Assembly (NCBI GenBank): GCA_016795425.1
Contig: JAEUHG010000282.1
Span: forward strand, 35,462 to 99,461
Direction: 5' to 3'
From: Verrucomicrobiales bacterium
GTDB taxonomy: Bacteria > Verrucomicrobiota > Verrucomicrobiia > Limisphaerales > CAIMTB01
DNA length: 64,000 nt
The notes below the pieces were generated by a model, which did not search any database, was not told the origin of the DNA, and saw only the letters and a program-made list of their open reading frames with translations. Within the stretch, counting starts at the first letter, position 1, and the number at the start of each line of letters is the position of its first letter. The position numbers and the translations under genes were made by a program. Below are positions 17,308 to 27,379 of the stretch, piece after piece.

Positions 17308-19211
17308 TGGGCGGCCGTGCGCTTGCGTTTAAAGGTCGCGATGACAATGCCGGCGAGGGACACGGCCACGGGCATCGCGAGAATATTGGTCCACTTGGCG
17401 GTGGTCTCGAGCGAATCGACATCCCGCCGAAGATTCTTGCGAACCTCCTTGAGTTCCTTGTTCACCTCGGCGCGCTTGCGCTGGAACTGGAGAATCTCCT
17501 GCTTCTGTTCGTCCGAGAGTATGGCCTGCTGGCCTTCGCCCTTGGCACGCTGCAGGTCATTCAAGCGCTGCTGCGCATCGGAGAGGTCCTTTTCCAGCTG
17601 CCGAATCTTGCTCTCGTAAGACAGCTCAGCCTTCGCCTGCATTTCACGAACTCGCGTGAACGGCCGGTTCAGGGTGGCACGACTGCGAATGCCGATGAGG
17701 TCCTTGTCGCCCCCCATCTGCTCCACGAGGTTCTGAACGAAGGTCAGATTTGCCGCGAACGGCATCATGATCCGTTGCCCGAAGAGTTCCTGCACCCGCG
17801 CGAAGAAGTTCTGGTGCAGCATGTCGGCGTCCCCGATCAAAACCACGATGCCATCGTCCTTCGACTCCTTGAGGTGGGCGGCGGGGTCGGTTTTCTTGTC
17901 CTCACCTTCCTTCTTGTCATCTTCCTTGGCGTCGGCCCCGGGTTTGCCATCAGGGAAGGCCGTCTTGAACTTGCCGGTCAATCGCACACCCAGCTTGTGT
18001 TCGGTGCCGGAGGGTTTGAATTCCTCGGTCGCCCCGAACTGCGCCATCATTTTGTCGGTGAGCTGGGAGTCCTTGCTGCTATGGAAAAGGACACTTTGCT
18101 TGAGTCCCTCGACCGGGCTCCCGGTGAAGTGGCCTGCAAAGGGCAGCAGCACACGTCCGAGTTGGGTGGTCGCGACGTCGTTGGTGTCCATGGCCGCCTG
18201 GGTGAGCGACAGGAACGAAGGATTCGGTTGAGGGCGGCCGGTGCGGGGATCCTGCAGTTCAGTGAGGAACTGTTTATCGGACACCACCTTGTTGATGTCG
18301 AATTCGAGTCCCCAGGCCTTGAGCAATTTATCCATTGAGGCGCCACTTCCCGCGGCCGCCTGCAGGGGGTTGCTCGGATTGTTGCCGGAGTCAAAAACGC
18401 TCAACGGATCAAGGAAGGCGACCAATTTCCCTCCTCGAAGCACGAACTGGTCAATCGCGTATTGGGCCGCCTCGGAGATTCCCTTGGGATACACCACGAG
18501 GAGCAGGTTGATGTCATCATCGATCTTGTCGGTGGAGATCGGTATCTCCTTCACGTTGAAGTCCGCCTTCAATTCGCTGATGAAGATCCACGGTTCCTGC
18601 CGCCCCCCGCCGCGCATCATCATCATCGGATTCATTTCGCCGAAGACCGGCAGACCGCTCATGATGCCAAGGTTCGGCTTGACCGGTTTGACCACCTGGG
18701 AAATGGCTCGGGTAAGGTCGTACTCCAGGAGTCGCTCACGTTGGGGAGAGATGAAGGGAATGGCGACCTTGGCATCGAGGCAGCTGATGGCGACGCCGAA
18801 ATAGATCTTGTCCCCACCCAATTGCGCCATCTGGCCTTCCACCCCGTCCAGGTTCGCGGAATCCTCGGCGTCAGAATCGGGTTTGGGATCGAACTTCTTC
18901 ACCTCGATCTTGCCCTTCGAAAACGTGCGATACTCGTTAAGCAGGTCCTCAACACGCTGGGCATAGGTGCGCAGGCCGACATCCAGGTCGTTGGCGCTTT
19001 GACTGAAATAAAACCGGAGTTGCACCGGGGTATCCAGTTTGCCCAGCACGGCGCGAGTGCCGTCCGAGAGCGTGTAGACCTTGTCCGCGGTGAGGTCGAT
19101 GCGACTACTGACGCGGGTGAAGATCAGGTTGAGAGCGATGGCGATGACCAGGAGGATGATCACACCGACCGACGAGTAGAGAACAGTTTCGAGCTGCTTC
19201 TGGTTTTTCAT
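17304..19211 (-). CDS. GldG-family ABC transport auxiliary protein
   Basis: A 635-residue protein with an N-terminal membrane helix (VGVIILLVIAIALNLIF), a large periplasmic domain and a C-terminal membrane helix near 605-625. The outside part matches the GldG/ABC_transp_aux family: SRIDLTADKVYTLSDGTRAV, VQLRFYFSQSAND, GVAISCLDAKVAIPFI and GKLVAFLDPLS. Residues about 530-600 form a charged coiled coil (EKDLSDAQQRLNDLQRAKGE). In Bacteroidetes GldG belongs to the GldA-GldF-GldG complex needed for gliding; here no other gliding genes are visible. It is cotranscribed with the upstream permease and the downstream DUF4340 gene. Confidence 0.88.
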   Translation of the reverse strand: MKNQKQLETVLYSSVGVIILLVIAIALNLIFTRVSSRIDLTADKVYTLSDGTRAVLGKLDTPVQLRFYFSQSANDLDVGLRTYAQRVEDLLNEYRTFSKGKIEVKKFDPKPDSDAEDSANLDGVEGQMAQLGGDKIYFGVAISCLDAKVAIPFISPQRERLLEYDLTRAISQVVKPVKPNLGIMSGLPVFGEMNPMMMMRGGGRQEPWIFISELKADFNVKEIPISTDKIDDDINLLLVVYPKGISEAAQYAIDQFVLRGGKLVAFLDPLSVFDSGNNPSNPLQAAAGSGASMDKLLKAWGLEFDINKVVSDKQFLTELQDPRTGRPQPNPSFLSLTQAAMDTNDVATTQLGRVLLPFAGHFTGSPVEGLKQSVLFHSSKDSQLTDKMMAQFGATEEFKPSGTEHKLGVRLTGKFKTAFPDGKPGADAKEDDKKEGEDKKTDPAAHLKESKDDGIVVLIGDADMLHQNFFARVQELFGQRIMMPFAANLTFVQNLVEQMGGDKDLIGIRSRATLNRPFTRVREMQAKAELSYESKIRQLEKDLSDAQQRLNDLQRAKGEGQQAILSDEQKQEILQFQRKRAEVNKELKEVRKNLRRDVDSLETTAKWTNILAMPVAVSLAGIVIATFKRKRTAAQ

Positions 19212-19264
19212 GGCTGCCCGGAGGGAGATGAGGGTTGCGAATTCAGGGGCGGCTGGGGGTTGCC

Positions 19265-20011
19265 TTAGCCGGCTCGGTGTGTGCGCAGGATCACGCCGGT
19301 AGTAAACAGACAGAACCCGATGACCGTCCCGAAGTAGACCAGGCTGCGAAACGCGACGACACCCTTCTGGAATCCATCAAAATGCGTCATCACACTAAAT
19401 GACGCGGCCAAGTCCCGGATCGTCGGCATGTCGAGGGACTCCAGCAGCTGGGTTACGGGCGGCCAACCCGAGAGAATCAGGAAGAGGCAAATGACCACCG
19501 ACACGATGAAGGCGATGACCTGATTGCGGGTCATGGCTGAAGTCATGCAGGTAATGGCGAGATAGGCCCCAGCCATAAGGAAACTGCCGAAGTACCCACA
19601 AATGATGACGCCGTTATCGGGACTGCCGAGGTAATTCACGGTGATCCAGACCGGGAACGTCAGCAACAGCGCCAGGCCGAGGAAGAGCCAGCTGGCCACG
19701 AATTTCCCGGCGATGGCCTGCCAGGGGGCAATGGGCATGGTCAGCAGCAACTCCATGGTTCCAAGTCGGCGTTCCTCCGACCACAGGCGCATGCCAGCCG
19801 CGGGTACCAGGAACAAGTACAACCATGGATGCCAGATGAAGAACGCGATGAGCGAGGCATCGCCACGCTCGAAAAACCCGCCGGCCATGAACGTGAAAAA
19901 TCCGTTCATGAGCAGGAAGATAACCAGGAAGACGTACGCGACCGGCGACGAAAAGTAGGAGACCAACTCCCGTTTCGCGATGGCCGTGATGTTGCCAAGG
20001 GCTTCGTTCAT
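19265..20011 (-). CDS. ABC-2 type permease, GldF-like
   Basis: A 248-residue inner-membrane protein with about six hydrophobic helices. The N-terminus AIAKRELVSYFSSPVAYVFL and the stretch GMRLWSEERRLGTMELLLTM are characteristic of ABC-2 permeases of the GldF/NosY type. It lies 72 bp after the ATPase gene and 53 bp before gldG in the same direction. It should form the membrane channel energised by the adjacent ATPase. The substrate of the complex is unknown. Confidence 0.88.
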   Translation of the reverse strand: MNEALGNITAIAKRELVSYFSSPVAYVFLVIFLLMNGFFTFMAGGFFERGDASLIAFFIWHPWLYLFLVPAAGMRLWSEERRLGTMELLLTMPIAPWQAIAGKFVASWLFLGLALLLTFPVWITVNYLGSPDNGVIICGYFGSFLMAGAYLAITCMTSAMTRNQVIAFIVSVVICLFLILSGWPPVTQLLESLDMPTIRDLAASFSVMTHFDGFQKGVVAFRSLVYFGTVIGFCLFTTGVILRTHRAG

Positions 20012-20083
20012 GTTGGATGAAAATGGAAAATGTTCGGGAATTCAGGGACAGACCCGCCAATCGTGGCGTCGTTGGGACCGTTC

Positions 20084-21049
20084 CTAGCGCACCCCAACCC
20101 GCGTATCGGGCATGGTGATGCTGCGGAAGACTTCGTCGAGACGCCCTTCCTCCGCGTGCATTTCCTCCACCCGCCAGCGCTCGCGCGCCACCAGGTCCGC
20201 CACCGCCGACCGCAATTCACCGTTTTGCTCGCGCGACTTCGGATAAACCCGCACGTGGACCAGGGACGAACCCTCCCCACCCGCGAGCGCGGCCCGTTTC
20301 ACCGGCGCCAAGTCTTCGAGTTTCTGCCGAATCTGGTCGGAAGCCAACCCACTGACCCGAATCGAAAGAACGCCTGCGTTCTCCGAGCGCGCCTTGAGGT
20401 CGGCCGGTGTCCCGCTGGCCACGATGGTTCCACGGTCGATAATAATCGCCCGGGTGCACACCGCTTCGACTTCTTCGAGAATGTGGGTGGAGAAGATGAT
20501 GGCCTTCTTCTCGCCCATGCGACGGATCAGGTTCCGGACCTCATGCTTTTGGTTCGGATCCAGACCATCCGTCGGCTCGTCCATAATCAGGACCTGCGGG
20601 TCATGGATAATGGACTGCGCGAAGCAGAGGCGGTGGCGGTAGCCCTTGGAAAGGGTATCCACGCTTTGATGAACGACGTTGTTGAGGAAGCAGGTGTCCA
20701 CGACCCGCTTGACGGCATCGGCGCGGGCCGCACCCCGGAATCCCCGGAGTTCGGCAGCGAAATTCAGGAACTGCCACACCGTCATGTCGGTGTAGGACGG
20801 CGCGTTTTCGGGCAGGTAACCCACCAACCGCTTGGCGGCGATCGGCTCCTCGATGATGTCGTGGTCTCCGACAGAGATCCGGCCACCCGTGGGAGGGATG
20901 AATCCCGTGATCATCCGCATGGTGGTCGATTTCCCTGCACCGTTAGGCCCGAGGAAACCAAGGATTTCTCCCCGCCCCACCGAAAACGAAACGTTGTTGA
21001 CTGCTACCTTTGGACCAAAGGTGCGTGTCAGATTCTCGACTTTGATCAT
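20084..21049 (-). CDS. ABC transporter ATP-binding protein, GldA-like
   Basis: A 321-residue ATPase that powers the adjacent GldF-like permease. Walker A is GPNGAGKST, the signature is LSKGYRHRL instead of LSGGQ (usual in this subgroup), Walker B is VLIMDEPTDGLD and the H-loop is FSTHILEE. A C-terminal extension (about 225-320) of unknown function is typical of GldA/CcmA-like ATPases. I chose the ATG at 21049 because GGAAG lies 5 bp upstream; an in-frame ATG seven codons earlier is possible. It is the first gene of the gldA-gldF-gldG-DUF4340 run. Confidence 0.9.
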   Translation of the reverse strand: MIKVENLTRTFGPKVAVNNVSFSVGRGEILGFLGPNGAGKSTTMRMITGFIPPTGGRISVGDHDIIEEPIAAKRLVGYLPENAPSYTDMTVWQFLNFAAELRGFRGAARADAVKRVVDTCFLNNVVHQSVDTLSKGYRHRLCFAQSIIHDPQVLIMDEPTDGLDPNQKHEVRNLIRRMGEKKAIIFSTHILEEVEAVCTRAIIIDRGTIVASGTPADLKARSENAGVLSIRVSGLASDQIRQKLEDLAPVKRAALAGGEGSSLVHVRVYPKSREQNGELRSAVADLVARERWRVEEMHAEEGRLDEVFRSITMPDTRVGVR

Positions 21050-21244
21050 GGTAACTTCCGCAAATGCCATTTGTGGGCGACCGGCTCAACGGCCTCACCA
21101 CTTTTCACGGACGCCCAGCCTGCTGGGGATCCGGCACGAAAAGCCCGTTCCCCCGCGGTAATGCCGCATGAGACCGGGCCGGGGCATTATTTGTTCAAAA
21201 ATCGTCGAACGCGCAAGGGGGGTCCCAAAAATTCCCTCGAGACC

Positions 21245-24200
21245 TCACGGACCCACCCGAATCGCCCCATACTCCCCGAGCGGCAACCAAAGCCCCCGTT
21301 CGGCGTCGCCATCTGCCCGGGTCAGGTCGCCCCCGAAGCAACCCGGCTGGTTGACCACCGGCAACGGTTCCAGCTGGGTGGGGTCGGCAACCCCAAACAA
21401 TTCCAGGGCCGAGCCATTTCGCACCAACAGCAGGTCCCCAAAGAGTCGCAGTTCACCCGGGGCACTGGTCAATTTGGTTTCCTTTCCGAGCGTCCACTTC
21501 CCCGACCCATCCAGGCTCCACACTTCCAGCCTCTGGCGAGCGGTCTCGTTCCACCCCCCACGGGCAATCCAGGCGACATCACCTCGGATCGTTAGTGCCT
21601 GGGCCTCGCTAGCGCCAAGGTCCGCGATCACCATTGAGTCGATCCGTCGCACCTCGACACCGTCGTAGGCGGCGGCCTCCAGCCAAGTGATCTGGTTGTC
21701 CTTGCCCTCCTGATTTCGCGTCGAGGTGGTGTACAGCAGGGCGCCGCCTTTCCCCACACCCTGCAGCGAACCCGGCAACGCGACCGCCGGCCGACGCACC
21801 GGCGCAGCGGCGTCGGCGGTGTAGTCGACCACATCCAGTTCGTAACGGGACCACCAGCGGAGCACCGGGTATTGGTTGGTCACGGTTTGCAGCTCGCCCG
21901 ACGTTTCCTTCACGACCTCGCTGTCCAGGGTTCCGTCGGGACGGACGACGACGTTGGTTTTGATCACCGGCTCACCAGGAACCCAGATCGTTTCGACCAC
22001 CTCGTTGGTACCGACCACTTCAGAATCAACCCGTTGCCGGGAGCTATAAACCTGCAGCGAGGACGTAAAGACACCGCCGGACGGATTACCCACGCCATCC
22101 AGTCGCACCTGGCTCAGGATCGCTGGCGCGGTCTCCTGGGAGTAGTCCACTGCCATGAGCTCGCGCGAAGTCGGCATCCACCAGGGGGCCCAGAATCCCG
22201 GCATGACGGCCCCGCGCACCAGGTCGGCTCCTCCGAATGCAGGTCCCCGCCACCAGCCAAAATAGGAACGGGATTCACCGTTGGCCCAGACCACGAGGCC
22301 ATCGCGCAGCCAAAACGGCTGTAATTCGACTCCCCAGGCCTGAGTGGATTCGGCCTTTGTCTCGCCAAGCTTTTTCAATGCCGCGGGATTCGAAGCATCC
22401 CAAATGGAAACCAAGACCGTGCCCGTGTTGGTGTGCCCAACCCATTCCTCTTTCTCGCCTTGGTACTCCCAGGAGACCTCGGCGTAGTTGCCTTGGACCA
22501 GGTGCAAACGGTCGCCATGCATCGCCGCCCCCCAGACCGGAAGACTGCCCAGATCCACGGACGCCAACGACGGCGTGTCATCTCCCAAACTGCGGACCCT
22601 CAGGGTCGAACCCACGAATTCCAGCAGATGATTTCCCGCAAGCAGCACTCGTTCGACGGGATAAGCCAATTCCACCTCGGCCGAAACCCGCGGCTGATCC
22701 CGGTCGGTGACATCCGCCGAAACGAGATGCCGTCCGGTCACGGTGAGGACCCGTTCCTTGTGCAGGGTGGCTCGACGCGGCACCAAATCGGCGCTCTTGA
22801 GCAAACCGCGCTTGGTCAGAGTGTCCCGCCCCAAATCAATCAACTGCACACCTTGGCCACCGCCGGTGCCGCTCCATTCGCTGACCGGAACCAGCAGTAG
22901 ACCGGCTTCGAGCGCGATTCCGAAGGCCTTTTCGTCTTGGTTCGCCTCGCTCCACGATGCGTTTTCTCCCAGCGGCACTTTTGAAAGCAAAGTCGGCCGG
23001 GCCGGATTCGACACATCAAACAACTGCACCGCCACGCGGGATCCGCGGGCGTCGTCCACTCCAAGCGTCAACAGACGATCCCCCAGAGGCCGCAAGAAGG
23101 TCGACCAACCCGGGATCTCCAATTCGCTGGCGATCTTCAGGTCCGCAGGTTCGGACAGGTCGATCACCCAGAGAGGGTCGACCCGCTCGAACGTGACGAT
23201 GTAACCCCGTGTCCCGTCGAAGCGCGTGCCAAACAACCGTTCGCCGCGCGCCAGTTCGAGGCGATCCAACGCCACATAGGGCACCGGCGCTGCGGCTCGC
23301 GGATCCCCCAGCCTATAGGTCTCCAGCACCGTCACCCAACGCCCGCTGGTCGCCGATTCGGTCGCCTCCACCACGACGCGCAGCACATCTCCCAGGACAT
23401 CGATCTTGAATTTGTCAGCCACTCGACCCGGCAAGGCGATCTTGGCAAACGCCGTCATCTCACCCTTGGGATCCTGAATGTCGACCACCTGGAGATCCGT
23501 CCGCCACGGCCAACTCTTGGAGTAGTCGGTCACGGCCACGAATAGAAACTGGTCGGTGGCCGTCACCACGTTTCCGGAGCCGGCGAACCATAGGGTTCCA
23601 CGGGCAATCGGTTTGGCGGGATCACTCAAATCGAAGGAAGCCACCCAGGTCCCGGCCTGCCAGGCCCCGCTACCGTCGGAGGCCGCCTGCCAAGTCTCCG
23701 TCGCGACATACAAGGCCGTGCCGACCTTCCGGCTCTCCACGATCCGGCCACGCAGCGGCTCGCGCGCGACTTCCACGGGCGGGTTGACCGAAGCGTCCAC
23801 CAGTACGACCGCCGATTCACTATCGGTTCCCCACTGGTTGCACGGATCGTGGGCCAGCAACGCGACGCGGCGGCCGTCGAGCACGTACATTTGTTCACCG
23901 GCGCCGGGCATCGGAAAGGTGCCTTTCAGAACTGGCGCATCGGGATTGGCGATGTCCACCACCTGCAAGCCGCGATACTGGTTGAAGAAATACAACGTGT
24001 CCCCATCGACCACCCAGATGTCAGATTCCACCACGGTGCGCGCGGCGTCCGTGGTGGCGCCAGGGGCCAGCGAATTATCGGCGCGGATCATTCCTCCCGC
24101 ACCTTCCCCCAACGGGCCCGAAGCCGGCTCCCCGGGGAAATTGGTCGTTCCGGAATAAAAGGCAGCAGGCAAGGGATCAGTGGATTCGGCTCGGACCCGG

Positions 24201-24514
24201 AACATTTCCAACCGGTTGTCGGAGGGTAGCCGGAAGGTGGTCTCCGTCTCGCCAGCCGTCACACGGGCCACGGCGCGGGGAACCCAGCCCTTGAAATCGT
24301 CACGCTGGCAACCCTCGAGGATCAGGCGCACCACGCCGGTGGGAACATCGACGCGAATCACGATCTCGCCGCCGCGACGCTCGACCGCGGCAATCCGAGG
24401 GCCGGAGGTATCGGCCGCCCGAGTCGCCGCCCCCAATGAAAAGATGCCCAGGACAAGGGCCACCGGCAGGAGCCCCCATATACGATGCCATTCGCCAAAC
24501 CTAACGCGTTTCAT
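21245..24514 (-). CDS. Secreted C-terminal beta-propeller protein
   Basis: A 1089-residue exported protein. The N-terminal hydrophobic stretch (about 12-33) ending in ATRAAD is a signal peptide. From about residue 150 there are repeated propeller-type strands with the pattern LQVVDIANPDAPVLKG, VVDIQDPKGE, WVIDLSEPADLKIAS and LFDVSNPARPTLL. This is the Beta_propel (secreted WD40-like) family, in which values are assigned as step, state and difference. The family function is unknown. The length is far above a single propeller, so two propellers plus inserts are likely. It is transcribed alone, with 124 bp to the TPR gene upstream. Confidence 0.8.
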   Translation of the reverse strand: MKRVRFGEWHRIWGLLPVALVLGIFSLGAATRAADTSGPRIAAVERRGGEIVIRVDVPTGVVRLILEGCQRDDFKGWVPRAVARVTAGETETTFRLPSDNRLEMFRVRAESTDPLPAAFYSGTTNFPGEPASGPLGEGAGGMIRADNSLAPGATTDAARTVVESDIWVVDGDTLYFFNQYRGLQVVDIANPDAPVLKGTFPMPGAGEQMYVLDGRRVALLAHDPCNQWGTDSESAVVLVDASVNPPVEVAREPLRGRIVESRKVGTALYVATETWQAASDGSGAWQAGTWVASFDLSDPAKPIARGTLWFAGSGNVVTATDQFLFVAVTDYSKSWPWRTDLQVVDIQDPKGEMTAFAKIALPGRVADKFKIDVLGDVLRVVVEATESATSGRWVTVLETYRLGDPRAAAPVPYVALDRLELARGERLFGTRFDGTRGYIVTFERVDPLWVIDLSEPADLKIASELEIPGWSTFLRPLGDRLLTLGVDDARGSRVAVQLFDVSNPARPTLLSKVPLGENASWSEANQDEKAFGIALEAGLLLVPVSEWSGTGGGQGVQLIDLGRDTLTKRGLLKSADLVPRRATLHKERVLTVTGRHLVSADVTDRDQPRVSAEVELAYPVERVLLAGNHLLEFVGSTLRVRSLGDDTPSLASVDLGSLPVWGAAMHGDRLHLVQGNYAEVSWEYQGEKEEWVGHTNTGTVLVSIWDASNPAALKKLGETKAESTQAWGVELQPFWLRDGLVVWANGESRSYFGWWRGPAFGGADLVRGAVMPGFWAPWWMPTSRELMAVDYSQETAPAILSQVRLDGVGNPSGGVFTSSLQVYSSRQRVDSEVVGTNEVVETIWVPGEPVIKTNVVVRPDGTLDSEVVKETSGELQTVTNQYPVLRWWSRYELDVVDYTADAAAPVRRPAVALPGSLQGVGKGGALLYTTSTRNQEGKDNQITWLEAAAYDGVEVRRIDSMVIADLGASEAQALTIRGDVAWIARGGWNETARQRLEVWSLDGSGKWTLGKETKLTSAPGELRLFGDLLLVRNGSALELFGVADPTQLEPLPVVNQPGCFGGDLTRADGDAERGLWLPLGEYGAIRVGP

Positions 24515-24638
24515 AACAACTCCTTCGCTTGAATAATGCCCTCAAAGGGAGCACGGATTGTCAACGCCGCCAAGAACCCAATTCTTGTCCTGGCAGAGCG
24601 GGAAAGAGGCGGGTTCAAAACCCTCGGGCGGAACGGAC

Positions 24639-25589
24639 TCATGGCAAGCGGTCGGACGTTGGCGGTTGAGGTTTGCCGCCGGCGATCCAAGCCGCATGCA
24701 AGCGCGCCACATCTCCCATCATACCGAACGGCTCCGGTTCATCCGCCGCCGCCGCGGTGTATCGCGCCTCTAGGTCCTTGCGGCCGGTGGCCCCGTAATA
24801 CAGGGCCAGATAGAGGTTCGCGTAAAAGGTTGCCAGGGCCCGACGGTCGCGGTTCTCCACGGCTTTGGCCGCATCCAGGACCGCTTCGGCCGTCCCTTTG
24901 CCGGTCATCAAATCCTGGATTTGCGCCATCGGGATCCGGGAATCGCCTTTGACCCACATCCATTGTTCTTTGGCCGCCTCCGCGCCTGAGGTTTGGGCAA
25001 CACAAAGGAAATGCCAGGCCGAGTTCTCCACATCGTTCGGGTTGACGGTCCGATGGAGTTCGAACTGCCGCACACCATCGGCAGGGCGTCCCGCATAATA
25101 GAAGGCGATCCCGCGCTGCCAAAGTTCGGCGGCCTTCGATGGACGCGCTTGAAGGTAGCGGTCGAAGTCCGCGAGGCAGCCGCCGAACTCGCCCAATCGG
25201 AACCGCAGCAGGCCGCGTTGCATAAAAACCCCAGGATCATTTGTGGCCCCCAAGTCGATGACCCGCGTCATATCGATTTCCGCCATGTTCGGTCGGCGCA
25301 ACCGCTCGTACACTTGGGCCCGATAATAGTAAGGCTTGGGATCTTGGGGTGTGAGTTGGATGGCGCGCTCGATGTGCTCCAGAGCCGGTTTCATCAGCCC
25401 ACGGGACTGGGCGTCGTGCGCGCGCAGCATCCAATCCTGAGCCGTCATCGGCACCGGACTCGCCGACGGCACCTCCCCTTTCGGCCCAGTGGCGGCTCTG
25501 TCGTTGGTAGCCCCCAGGAGGCCCGGCTCCAGGCTCCAAAAACAGCAGGCCATCAAAACGAGGGTTCGTGTCCAGCCACGACAATCCAT
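24639..25589 (-). CDS. Exported TPR-repeat protein
   Basis: A 316-residue protein with a hydrophobic N-terminus (LVLMACCFWSLEPGLLGA) that could be a signal peptide or lipoprotein leader (Cys-Cys near residue 15). Residues about 50-180 contain helical repeats of TPR type: ALEHIERAIQLTPQDPKPYY, GVFMQRGLLRFRLGEF and AAELWQRGIAFYYAGRPADG. The C-terminal third (about 190-300) is also helical, with a LATFYANLYLALYYGATGR segment. I chose the ATG giving MDCRGWTRT; longer upstream frames lack support. It follows potC by 52 bp on the same strand, so it may be the last gene of that run. Probably a protein-interaction adaptor. Confidence 0.75.
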   Translation of the reverse strand: MDCRGWTRTLVLMACCFWSLEPGLLGATNDRAATGPKGEVPSASPVPMTAQDWMLRAHDAQSRGLMKPALEHIERAIQLTPQDPKPYYYRAQVYERLRRPNMAEIDMTRVIDLGATNDPGVFMQRGLLRFRLGEFGGCLADFDRYLQARPSKAAELWQRGIAFYYAGRPADGVRQFELHRTVNPNDVENSAWHFLCVAQTSGAEAAKEQWMWVKGDSRIPMAQIQDLMTGKGTAEAVLDAAKAVENRDRRALATFYANLYLALYYGATGRKDLEARYTAAAADEPEPFGMMGDVARLHAAWIAGGKPQPPTSDRLP

Positions 25590-25641
25590 GCATCCTAGGC
25601 TGGAGGCACCGCCTCTGAACCGCAAGTGTCCGCCATCGTGG

Positions 25642-26448
25642 TCAACGGCCCCGAGGCCGCCACCACCCACCGATCCAAACCGCGGCCACCGTTCCCACCA
25701 GGAGCAGGGTCGATAAGGCGTGGATATCCGGGGTCAATCCTCTCCGTGCCTGGGCATAGATCAGCACCGGCAAGGTGGTGGACCCCGGACCGCTCAGGAA
25801 AAAGCTCACCGCGAAGTCATCCAGGCTCAGCGTCAACGCCAGCAACGCCCCCGCCACCACGCCCGGCCGCAGCAATGGCAAGGTCACCTTCAGGAACGCC
25901 TCCACCGGGGTCGCACCCAAATCCCGGGCCGCCTCCACCCATCTCGGATCCAACCGCGCCGCCCGCGCTCGCACCACCAGCGCCACGAACGGAATCTGAA
26001 AACTGACATGCCCTAGGACCATCAGAAGCATTCCCGGCTCCCCCAACGACCAGGACTGCCGAATCCACCCAAACCACAAAATCAGAGCCACCGCGAACAC
26101 GACGTCCGGAATCAATACCGGAACCTGCAACGAACGTTCGGCCCAAATCCAGCCACCGGAACGCCTCCCATCCTGCCTCGTCCCCATCCACAATCCGTAT
26201 CCCAGCAGCGTTCCGATCACGGTCGATATAGCCGTACTCGCCACCGCCAGCACGGCCGTGTTTCGCGCCGCCGCCAGGGCGGACTCGTTGCGCCATAAGG
26301 CGGCATACCATTCCAGGGTGAAGCCTCCCCAACCGGATCCAAGGCGCGAGGCGTTGAAGGAAAACACCGCCACCATCACCAGGGGCGCCCAAAGCAGAAC
26401 GTAAAGCGCGATACTCAGCGCCCCGCCCACGGCTCGCCAGCCCTTCAT
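25642..26448 (-). CDS. ABC transporter permease, PotC-like
   Basis: A 268-residue inner-membrane permease with about six helices. The EAA motif contacting the ATPase is present (EAARDLGATPVEAFLK). Early residues YVLLWAPLVMVAVFSFN and the later LTLSLDDFAVSFFLSGPGS are characteristic of spermidine/putrescine-type PotC subunits. The ATG overlaps the potB stop by 4 bp, so it is translationally coupled. The long open frame that continues upstream to 27015 runs antiparallel in reading phase to potB and is not used. No PotA ATPase or PotD binding protein lies in the window, so substrate assignment is by family only. Confidence 0.87.
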   Translation of the reverse strand: MKGWRAVGGALSIALYVLLWAPLVMVAVFSFNASRLGSGWGGFTLEWYAALWRNESALAAARNTAVLAVASTAISTVIGTLLGYGLWMGTRQDGRRSGGWIWAERSLQVPVLIPDVVFAVALILWFGWIRQSWSLGEPGMLLMVLGHVSFQIPFVALVVRARAARLDPRWVEAARDLGATPVEAFLKVTLPLLRPGVVAGALLALTLSLDDFAVSFFLSGPGSTTLPVLIYAQARRGLTPDIHALSTLLLVGTVAAVWIGGWWRPRGR

Positions 26449-27350
26449 GATTCCACCTCGCCAGCCCGTGTCAGCCCCCCCTTCCGCCCCACCCAAATCA
26501 GCGCCATGGCCAGCACGATCAGGGCGGCCACCGACAGCGCGGCGCCGAACGGCCAGTCGCGACTCGGCCCGAATTGTTGTTGAATGAGGTTGCCCAGCAA
26601 AGTGGTTCGTCCACCTCCCAGAAGATCTGGAATCACGAATTGCCCGGTGGCCGGCAACAAGACCATCACTGCCCCGGCACGCACACCTGGCAGGATCTGA
26701 GGGAGTATGGCGTGCCGGAAGATCTGCCATCCGCTGGCTCCCAGATCCGCGGCCGCTTCCGCCAAGGACGCATCCAACCGCTCCACCGACGCGTAGACGG
26801 GCAGGACCATGAAGGGCAGAAAGTCGCAAAACATCGCCACGAAAACCGCGGTCCAACCCGGATACAACGTTTCTCCCGCCGCCAGCCACCCCATCGACCG
26901 CGCCGTCTGCGCCAGCCAGCCCTCCGCTCCCAAAAGAATCTGCCAGGCATAGGTTCGAATGAGGAGATTGGTCCAGAACGGGACGACCACCAACCCCAGC
27001 CCCACGGCCCGCCACACCCCTGAGCGCGCCGCGATAAAGAACGCCAAGGGCATCGCCGCCACCATGGTGGCCGCTGTCACCCCCATCGCCATCAGCAGCG
27101 TCCGACCCAGCACTTGAGGATACAGCGCATCAAACCCGAGTTCGCTCCACCCAGCCAGGCGCCGGTAGTTCTCCAGGGTCCACGGCAACCCCATCTGCCC
27201 CTCATCACCGCGCGTCAGAAAACTCGCACCCACAATCCAGACCAGAGGTAGGAAGACGAATGCCGTCAGCCAGAGTAACCCCGGACCACAGGTCAGCCAC
27301 CCGGCCATTCCTCGAGTTCGTCGGCGTGGGATTGGGGAACCGGATGGCAT
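26445..27350 (-). CDS. ABC transporter permease, PotB-like
   Basis: A 301-residue inner-membrane permease with about six helices and an EAA motif in EAAADLGASGWQIFRHAIL. It carries WTNLLIRTYAWQILLGAEG and LPATGQFVIPDLLGGGRTT, both typical of PotB/spermidine-putrescine permeases. I chose the ATG giving MPSGSPIPRRR; an upstream TTG at 27383 would overlap the preceding gene. It begins 29 bp after the AsmA-like gene and overlaps potC, so the three are probably cotranscribed. The N-terminus is unusually basic (RRRTR). Confidence 0.87.
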   Translation of the reverse strand: MPSGSPIPRRRTRGMAGWLTCGPGLLWLTAFVFLPLVWIVGASFLTRGDEGQMGLPWTLENYRRLAGWSELGFDALYPQVLGRTLLMAMGVTAATMVAAMPLAFFIAARSGVWRAVGLGLVVVPFWTNLLIRTYAWQILLGAEGWLAQTARSMGWLAAGETLYPGWTAVFVAMFCDFLPFMVLPVYASVERLDASLAEAAADLGASGWQIFRHAILPQILPGVRAGAVMVLLPATGQFVIPDLLGGGRTTLLGNLIQQQFGPSRDWPFGAALSVAALIVLAMALIWVGRKGGLTRAGEVES

Positions 27351-27379
27351 AGGCCCGTGGACCTCTGTCGCGGCTCGTT

